A DNA stretch of 64,000 nt from Bacillota bacterium (lineage in GTDB: Bacteria > Bacillota > UBA4882 > UBA8346), in the NCBI GenBank assembly GCA_023401925.1, contig JAEXDA010000001.1, positions 1-64,000 of the forward strand, given 5' to 3'. Numbering within the stretch: the first letter of the stretch is position 1; every line of letters starts with the position of its first letter. A program made the position numbers and the translations under genes. A model generated the notes under the pieces. That model made no database searches, was not told the origin of the DNA, and saw only the letters and a program-made list of their open reading frames with translations. This document shows, piece by piece, positions 59,293-64,000 of the stretch.

Positions 59293-60015
59293 ATGGAAAA
59301 CGTTGCAAAGAAAATTCGCAATTTTAAGTTCAGGTTATGGCTGATTGTTGTGATTGCTTTAGCGGCTGTGATTGCAATTGGCGTCATTATCTCCTCAATC
59401 GACCAAAAGGCCAACGGCCCGGAACAATCTTTTGCCATTTATAATTCGGGGGATAAGGAAGTTAGCGTCACGTTCCACCGCCTGAAGAAGGATAAGAAAT
59501 ACAGCGGTTACTTGGACGACCTTTCCGTGAAACCGGGCGAGACCAAGTATCAGGCTTATCCAGCCGGCACATATAAAATAATTGTATGGGACGGCAGTGT
59601 CGCTGATGATAATTCGGAAGAGTTCCGGAGTATTAAAAATTTAAAAATCGCACTTCCTGAACATAAGGATAATTATAACCCGCTTTACCTTGATACTACC
59701 GGATCCAATTATTTTGCTTTGATAAACGTTAACTATCTTTATTCCGGTTCGGCGCTGGCGAATCAAATCGCTAAATCCGTCGGAGCTTCCGGTGAGGGTC
59801 CGGTTCTTAAAAAACTATATAACGGTAAATTTCCATTCCGAACCCTTGAGCTGACCACCAATCGGACAATCGTGGGACCAAGCGATAAGCTTCCCCAAAA
59901 AGTCAGCGCCGGTCATAGTGTGTATATTTTGGCTCCCGTGCCCAATTCTGTTAAGAAAAAAGCGGAAGTATACCAATATGCGCTCAGTTTTATAGAGAAA
60001 CATATGGAACAGTGA
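59293..60015 (+). CDS. Membrane-anchored protein of unknown function
   Basis: 240 aa. One transmembrane helix at about 15-37 (WLIVVIALAAVIAIGVIISS); the rest lies outside the membrane. The outer part has a beta-rich look (FAIYNSGDKEVSVTFHRL, YPAGTYKIIVWDGS) and a C-terminal helix. I do not recognise the family. It may be the receptor or anchor of the phospho-circuit by position. Poor ribosome site. The next gene follows 125 bases later. Confidence 0.72.
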   Translation: MENVAKKIRNFKFRLWLIVVIALAAVIAIGVIISSIDQKANGPEQSFAIYNSGDKEVSVTFHRLKKDKKYSGYLDDLSVKPGETKYQAYPAGTYKIIVWDGSVADDNSEEFRSIKNLKIALPEHKDNYNPLYLDTTGSNYFALINVNYLYSGSALANQIAKSVGASGEGPVLKKLYNGKFPFRTLELTTNRTIVGPSDKLPQKVSAGHSVYILAPVPNSVKKKAEVYQYALSFIEKHMEQ

Positions 60016-60140
60016 GAGAAAGTCATTGGAAGAGCCTTTAGTACAAACAGTCGCTTTAGTTGATCCAAATGTCAAAAAGGTTTTTCCTGTTTCAAATGAC
60101 CTTTTGTGTGATTCATTGGGATTGAGAGGAATGGCGTCGG

Positions 60141-61139
60141 ATGAGAGATGGTTTTGTTCTCAAACAAATTCAAAAATATAATCGTAGACTTTTGATCATC
60201 ACTGCGGTACTGATTTGCCTGGCAGTTACATCGGGGAACGAATTAATAAAATACCGATACAATCTTCAAAAGGGTCCTTTTGAAATCACGGTTCGTCAAT
60301 TGAACCGGATTCAAACTGTGGATTCCCTCAGAAAATATTATGTTACAGTAAAGGGTCAAAAACTCTATCGAATTTCCAAAAATCATGATTTTTATTTATT
60401 GGAATTGGGTCATAGCTTTTTAATGATCAAGGGAAAACTCGATGAAGATAGCCTTGAATTCAGTGGAGAACTGAAAGATCTTTCGGATGATTACCGAAAA
60501 AAACTCAACAAAGCTCTTAACATAATGAGTGGAGAGGGCCAAAATCCTAAGGTGTTGATTTATCCGGTGTTCCTTGAGGAAGGAAGACTTCAAACCCGTA
60601 TAAATATTGATTATTGGCTGTTCGTGCTTCTTTTGGCCCTCATCATTAGGAATGTCATAGTAGTGCTTAAAAGAAATTCCGACCCAACTCTTCACCCAAG
60701 TTGCAAATATCTGTCCAAGTTTGGTTCGGCGGAGACAATCATTGATAATATTGATAGTGAAGTGATTAAAGCGGAAGCGGTGTCTGAGAAGTTTTCGCCG
60801 CTTGTTACCGATTCCTGGATTATTAACAAAAGGTTTCTTAAACTTCAGTTTATTGCGTTATCGGATGTTGTGTGGGTTTATCAAAAAGTAACTTCACACC
60901 GGTACAACTTTCTTCCGGTAGGCAAAACTTATGAGTTGATTATCTATACCAAAGATCAGGAAGTCCATGAACTAAGAGCCCAAAATGGATTAATGGGCGA
61001 AGAAGCCACAGAACGGATAGGTTCCAATGCGCCTTGGGCTTTTACCGGATACTCGGAAAGGTTACAAATGATGTGGAAAGAAAAACGGTCTGATTTGATC
61101 CAAATTGTTCAGGAACGTCTCGGGTATGGGGGTCAATGA
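60141..61139 (+). CDS. DUF6709-like membrane protein
   Basis: 332 aa with two membrane spans (about 16-32 and 152-171). After the second span comes the segment DPTLHPSCKYLSKFGSAETIIDNIDSEV, then TDSWIINKRFLKLQFIALSDVVWVYQKV and RYNFLPVGKTYELIIYTKD. This is the pattern I recall for DUF6709, a family of membrane proteins of unknown role in Bacillota. The part between the spans (about 35-150) is probably extracytoplasmic. TTGAGAGGAATG may serve as the ribosome site. The name is from memory and only moderately certain. Confidence 0.7.
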   Translation: MRDGFVLKQIQKYNRRLLIITAVLICLAVTSGNELIKYRYNLQKGPFEITVRQLNRIQTVDSLRKYYVTVKGQKLYRISKNHDFYLLELGHSFLMIKGKLDEDSLEFSGELKDLSDDYRKKLNKALNIMSGEGQNPKVLIYPVFLEEGRLQTRINIDYWLFVLLLALIIRNVIVVLKRNSDPTLHPSCKYLSKFGSAETIIDNIDSEVIKAEAVSEKFSPLVTDSWIINKRFLKLQFIALSDVVWVYQKVTSHRYNFLPVGKTYELIIYTKDQEVHELRAQNGLMGEEATERIGSNAPWAFTGYSERLQMMWKEKRSDLIQIVQERLGYGGQ

Positions 61140-61245
61140 ATGAATATTTCATAATAAATTGGGAAGAAGAACACGGCATGCAGGGGATGAATCGTTCCGG
61201 CCGGGAGAGACCGGAATGGGTAAAAACGAAGAGGGGTGTCCTTAA
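61138..61245 (+). pseudogene. Short fragment duplicated from the gene at 61955
   Basis: The bases around 61161-61183 (reading NWEEEHGMQ) are repeated exactly for about 22 bases within 62306-62328 (DWEEEHGMQ) of the downstream gene. In the plus frame from ATG 61138 the text continues as GMNRSGRERPEWVKTKRG and has no family features. It overlaps the preceding stop (ATGA) and ends at the ribosome site of the ankyrin gene. Probably a scrap left by recombination between related immunity genes. Confidence 0.5.
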
Positions 61246-61841
61246 TGAAAGCATTATTCAGTGCGATCCGCCAATCCGACTTTGGGAAAGTAAAGACATT
61301 GATTGAAAAAAAGCCTGAGTTGGTGAACTGCGTCGCCAAGCAACCACCCAAAAAAGATGATGGTCAATCCCCCTTACAAGTCGCATTTAAAACGGGAAAT
61401 TTCGATATCGCCGATTACTTGGTTGATCAGGGCGCCAATGTTAATTTCATTGAAGCAGAAAGTATCAATGAATGGAAAGCGCCGGTGATTCATGACGCAA
61501 TCCGGGCGGCCACTTTCTCCAGCCGGTTTCCTGGATGGGGTGGAATCCAAAATTCCAAGGAAAGATTTGAAAGAGCTTTATCAAGTTTAAGAAAAATGAT
61601 TGATAGCGGTGCAAATATAAGAAGCGTGGATTCCTATGGTAATAATTGTATAATGCGCGCCACGCTGGATGCACGCCAATTGCAGATTAATGATGAAAAT
61701 AAAGAAGTGATTGAGGATTTAACAAGGGTATTTCAATTATTGATTACTTCAGGCGCAGATGTTAATGAATGCAATTCGAAACGTGATTCGGTTGTGAAAC
61801 TGTTTGGCCACGAACCGGTAGCAAGATTTTTTGGAGTGTAA
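61245..61841 (+). CDS. Small ankyrin-repeat protein
   Basis: 198 aa with about four ankyrin units, the clearest being QSPLQVAFKTGNFDIADYLVDQGANVNF and the last TRVFQLLITSGADVNECNSK. A non-repeat insertion (about residues 75-115) interrupts the array. ATG 61245 follows GAGGGGTG. No signal peptide. Proteins like this are common as solitary immunity or antitoxin genes. It is not closely related in sequence to the 574-aa ankyrin protein at 43577. Confidence 0.82.
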   Translation: MKALFSAIRQSDFGKVKTLIEKKPELVNCVAKQPPKKDDGQSPLQVAFKTGNFDIADYLVDQGANVNFIEAESINEWKAPVIHDAIRAATFSSRFPGWGGIQNSKERFERALSSLRKMIDSGANIRSVDSYGNNCIMRATLDARQLQINDENKEVIEDLTRVFQLLITSGADVNECNSKRDSVVKLFGHEPVARFFGV

Positions 61842-61954
61842 AAAAATTTTCAGCAACTGCTTCGCTTTGTTTCAAATCGTTTGGAAGGGTACAGACAATT
61901 TTGGATCGATAAAGTTGCACAAAATCATGAAAACCCGACGGAAGGGGTATTGAA

Positions 61955-62428
61955 ATGGAAGAAAGCGAGTTTTTGTTGTTACGGAATATTCAAAATGTAA
62001 AGGACGAGGTCGAAGGGGAGGTTTATTGTAGACTCTTTCATCAATACATTAAACTTTATTCTTGGGAAGGCGCGGGAATGGGCTATATCGAAAAATGCGT
62101 CGACTCCCTCAGCGATGAAGTGATTGACCGGTTGTGCGAAGCTTCAATCCGGTATTGTAATGATTTTTGCGACATGGTTGGCGGAGAGCCGAAAAAGTTT
62201 GAAAACATTAGGGATGTTCTAAAGCTTATCCAACCAAACGGCTTAAATATTCCCAGGCCTAAAGACGAAAATACGCCGGTAATTGACTTGGAATTAAATT
62301 GCGACTGGGAAGAAGAACACGGCATGCAATGGATCATCAGGAACGACCGGGTACTATATGTAGGGGCCTACAATGGGGAGAATCCGTGGGGTGATTTTAC
62401 TGCGAAAAAAGAATGGAATTATGCATAA
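61955..62428 (+). CDS. DUF6985-like protein
   Basis: 157 aa, acidic, cytoplasmic. The C terminus is the recognisable part: DLELNCDWEEEHGMQWIIRNDRVLYVGAYNGENPWGDF, which I associate with DUF6985, a solitary family found in toxin-immunity loci. The N-terminal half is helical (VDSLSDEVIDRLCEASIRYC). GAAGGGG precedes ATG 61955. A scrap of a related gene lies at 61138, so there were once two copies. Confidence 0.68.
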   Translation: MEESEFLLLRNIQNVKDEVEGEVYCRLFHQYIKLYSWEGAGMGYIEKCVDSLSDEVIDRLCEASIRYCNDFCDMVGGEPKKFENIRDVLKLIQPNGLNIPRPKDENTPVIDLELNCDWEEEHGMQWIIRNDRVLYVGAYNGENPWGDFTAKKEWNYA

Positions 62429-62595
62429 GCGGTAGCCTTTGAAAGGGGGCGATTGTCAGGAAAATTCAGGAGAACTAAGTAAGCGGTAGGGGCTTTACCA
62501 TGCGCCATGATAAATGGCGCGAACCGGACCCAGATAGCAAATGAAGGGTAACCGAGGCCGGGAAAAAATATCAAAAAAACAAAGGAGCAATTAAC

Positions 62596-62868
62596 ATGAA
62601 AAAAATTATCGTAGCGGTATTATGCCTGTTGGTATTGTCTGTTCAAGCCTTTGCCACTGATCTGGTCAATAAGGACTCCAAAAAGTACCGGGTGGAAATT
62701 AAACCCGACTCCTATACCCGAACGGAAATGGACGTGGCTTCAAGTTCCACCTATTCCGACAAATTGAAAAAAGGGTATATCATAACAAACCTCACTACCG
62801 GTGAAAAGATTACTGTAACCACAGATAAAAAGGTTTTGATCGTGGATGGCAAGTTTAAGCAGGAATAA
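62596..62868 (+). CDS. Small secreted protein
   Basis: 90 aa with signal peptide MKKIIVAVLCLLVLSVQAFA (cut after AFA, residue 20), leaving a mature part of about 70 aa that is Lys/Thr-rich and probably beta (YRVEIKPDSYTRTEMDVASS, GYIITNLTTGEKITVTTDKK). No lipobox cysteine at the cut site. AAAGGAGC before ATG 62596. Function unknown. It lies after about 165 bases of non-coding DNA and may be a single gene. Confidence 0.75.
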   Translation: MKKIIVAVLCLLVLSVQAFATDLVNKDSKKYRVEIKPDSYTRTEMDVASSSTYSDKLKKGYIITNLTTGEKITVTTDKKVLIVDGKFKQE

Positions 62869-62935
62869 TTACATATTGCCGAATCTATATAAGTTGAATT
62901 AAATTATTGAAATAGACACGGGTTAAAGCCGAAGA

Positions 62936-63070
62936 TGCCTATCTCGACCTAACCCCCGGCCCCTTCCCGAATCTGGAAGGGGTGTCGGAGTAAAAACTGT
63001 GTCCAAAAGCATTGCTTCCTGACATCAGGTTACTCTCCCCGTGGCGGGGAGAGCGAGAGAGAGGTCTAGC
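62936..63070. repeat. Intergenic hairpin repeats of CCCCTTCC and CTCTCCCCG type
   Basis: Two hairpins: CCCCTTCC-cgaatct-GGAAGGGG near 62960-62982 and TCTCCCCG-tgg-CGGGGAGA near 63034-63052. Sequence of the kind CCCCCGGCCCCTTCCC...GGAAGGGG is familiar as a multi-copy intergenic repeat in many genomes. The surrounding 478-base gap has no gene. Confidence 0.6.
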
Positions 63071-63137
63071 TTACTTTTCAACATCATCAAAAAACTTATT
63101 TCAACTTATATAGTGTAAGAATTTTGAGGTAGATTGC

Positions 63138-63290
63138 TGGGGGCCCGGGACCGTTCAAAAAATTTTGGGGACGGTTTGATGCCCCCGGCAGCGTCTATCA
63201 AGTCTATATTTGCTCAAGGATAAGGGTAAAAAATATGTTCGGTGGCGAGAGATAGACTTGAAAGTAAATTGTTTAGCATTGAAACGGATT
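63138..63290. repeat. Long inverted-repeat region
   Basis: GCTGGGGGC pairs with GCCCCCGGC across 63138-63192, with an inner CCGTTCAAA/TTTGGGGACGG match. Further on, TCAAGTCTAT near 63197-63206 pairs with ATAGACTTGA near 63252-63261. Possibly one nested structure; no T tract. Confidence 0.45.
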
Positions 63291-63346
63291 GTGAAGTGAT
63301 TGAGCATTTAAGCGTAATTGGTACCTGGTCTTAGGAGGTTTTAGTT

Positions 63347-63850
63347 ATGATGGAGCCAAAAGTTCAGGCGGCTTTTAGAAAAAGTAACGCAACGGAAAGG
63401 TATATGCAACTTTCAAAGAGATACCAGGTTGCAATCGATGAACAATATGAAGATTATGAAATTAAGAGGGTACTAGAAATAATTGATGGATTAGGCTTCA
63501 AAGCAACACATGATACGAAAGAAAATTTTTTCAAAATAGTTTTCAGAGAACAAAACTATAAATTTCAGTTGAATATCTCATTGAAGTATGGAGAAGTGGA
63601 TTTAATTTGGTGTGTTTGGAAGGAACAAGAATTGATTGAGGGGTCTCCTCTGGGAGTCCTAGTGAAATGGGATATCGGTTCGGATAAGCATATATTCCGT
63701 CCGGCCTTTCGAAACGATGAAGAACTCGGACAGTTGCTTGCTGAAGCAATTCAAATGTTCAATGACTTTAAGGCGGCTGTTTTGGATGAATATAAAATTG
63801 AAAAAAATGAAGAGGGATTTGATGTTTACCGAGGTTTTGGCAAAAATTGA
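63347..63850 (+). CDS. Hypothetical cytoplasmic protein, immunity-like
   Basis: 167 aa. TAGGAGG eight bases before ATG 63347 gives a firm start. Alpha/beta and acidic, starting MMEPKVQAAFRKSNATERYM and containing INGLGFKATHD-like and LNISLKYGEVDLIWCVWKEQE segments. No signal peptide, membrane span or cysteine motif. The family is not recognised, but the length and setting are those of solitary immunity proteins. The only later candidate in the window is the broken frame at 63926. Confidence 0.7.
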   Translation: MMEPKVQAAFRKSNATERYMQLSKRYQVAIDEQYEDYEIKRVLEIIDGLGFKATHDTKENFFKIVFREQNYKFQLNISLKYGEVDLIWCVWKEQELIEGSPLGVLVKWDIGSDKHIFRPAFRNDEELGQLLAEAIQMFNDFKAAVLDEYKIEKNEEGFDVYRGFGKN

Positions 63851-63925
63851 ACCAAAGCCGATCCTATATGTGGAACTGGTATACATTCGTTTGAGGTAAA
63901 GTTGGGGACTTGAGGGGGAGTAAAA

Positions 63926-64000
63926 GTGAAGGTTAAAACCGAAAGCAATTTTGCCGGCGCCAAGTGAGCAAAGGATGCAAGAATTTGAGTCTGTTTGTGA
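63926..64000 (+). pseudogene. Start of a possible SUKH/SMI1-like gene, frameshifted and cut by the window edge
   Basis: GAGGGGGAG stands before GTG 63926, which opens VKVKTESNFAGAK and then stops at 63965. One base out of frame the reading continues PSEQRMQEFESVC to the window end. Joined, NFAGAPSEQRMQEFE resembles the first strand and helix of SUKH (SMI1/KNR4) immunity proteins. Too short to be sure. Confidence 0.3.

Overview
The window looks like a piece of a flagellated member of the Bacillota (Firmicutes). The order comFA-comFC-yvyF-flgM-flgN-flgK-flgL-fliW-csrA-flagellin is the one known from Bacillus and the Clostridia, and strong AGGAGG-type ribosome sites precede most genes. A more exact placement is not possible from the sequence alone. 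The branched-chain amino-acid binding protein LivK has an ordinary signal peptide without a lipobox cysteine, which hints at a diderm (two-membrane) Bacillota lineage; this is an inference. No rRNA, tRNA, CRISPR array, transposase or replication origin was seen.

Layout. (1) 1-2.5 kb: a decayed RHS/YD-repeat remnant, one minus-strand small gene, tandem hairpins, a 42-bp-period minisatellite and a small secreted protein. (2) 2.7-5.4 kb: competence genes comFA and comFC. (3) 5.4-29.2 kb: a long plus-strand flagellar block. It holds yvyF, flgM, flgN, flgK, a very large flgL, fliW, csrA, flagellin, a helical orphan, and a 1439-aa Maf-type flagellin glycosyltransferase fused to TPRs and a CgeB-like domain. 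Seven genes for CMP-legionaminic acid by the GDP-sugar route follow (legB, legC, legG, legI, a NeuD-like acetyltransferase, ptmE, legF), then flaG, fliD, a FliT/FlgN-like chaperone and fliS. The block therefore makes the filament, its junction and cap, and the nonulosonic acid that decorates it. FliW, CsrA and a leader hairpin with GGA in its loop probably set flagellin translation. (4) 29.3-35.1 kb: a cold-shock protein and the livKHMGF ABC transporter. (5) 35.1-43.2 kb: a second 42-bp minisatellite, asparaginase, an AlkD-like protein, a DUF502 membrane protein, a histidine kinase/response regulator pair, an AIM24 protein, a LURP-one-like protein and a secreted beta-propeller protein.

(6) 43.2-64 kb is an accessory island of a different kind. 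It holds ankyrin proteins and a row of small solitary proteins, several of them from families known as immunity proteins of polymorphic toxins (DUF2262, Imm22, DUF1963, DUF2314, DUF6985). Gene fragments lie among them. At its centre are two tandem Ser/Thr kinases with TPR tails, a double-ATPase Clp protein fused at its C terminus to a DUF1963/YwqG domain, a DUF2314 protein, a free-standing FHA protein and two membrane proteins. Both kinases begin with the same four T-x-L motifs, and the Clp protein carries two of them in its linker, so an FHA-read threonine-phosphorylation circuit acting on an unfoldase is the most interesting possible new system here. No type VI secretion structural genes are present.

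Repeats tie the regions together. A hairpin-ended element of about 105-128 bp (called R1 here) occurs at 4451 and 40127. A 97-bp element (R2) occurs at 40373 and 43377. Two minisatellites with exactly the same 42-bp period lie at 1.6 and 35.2 kb.
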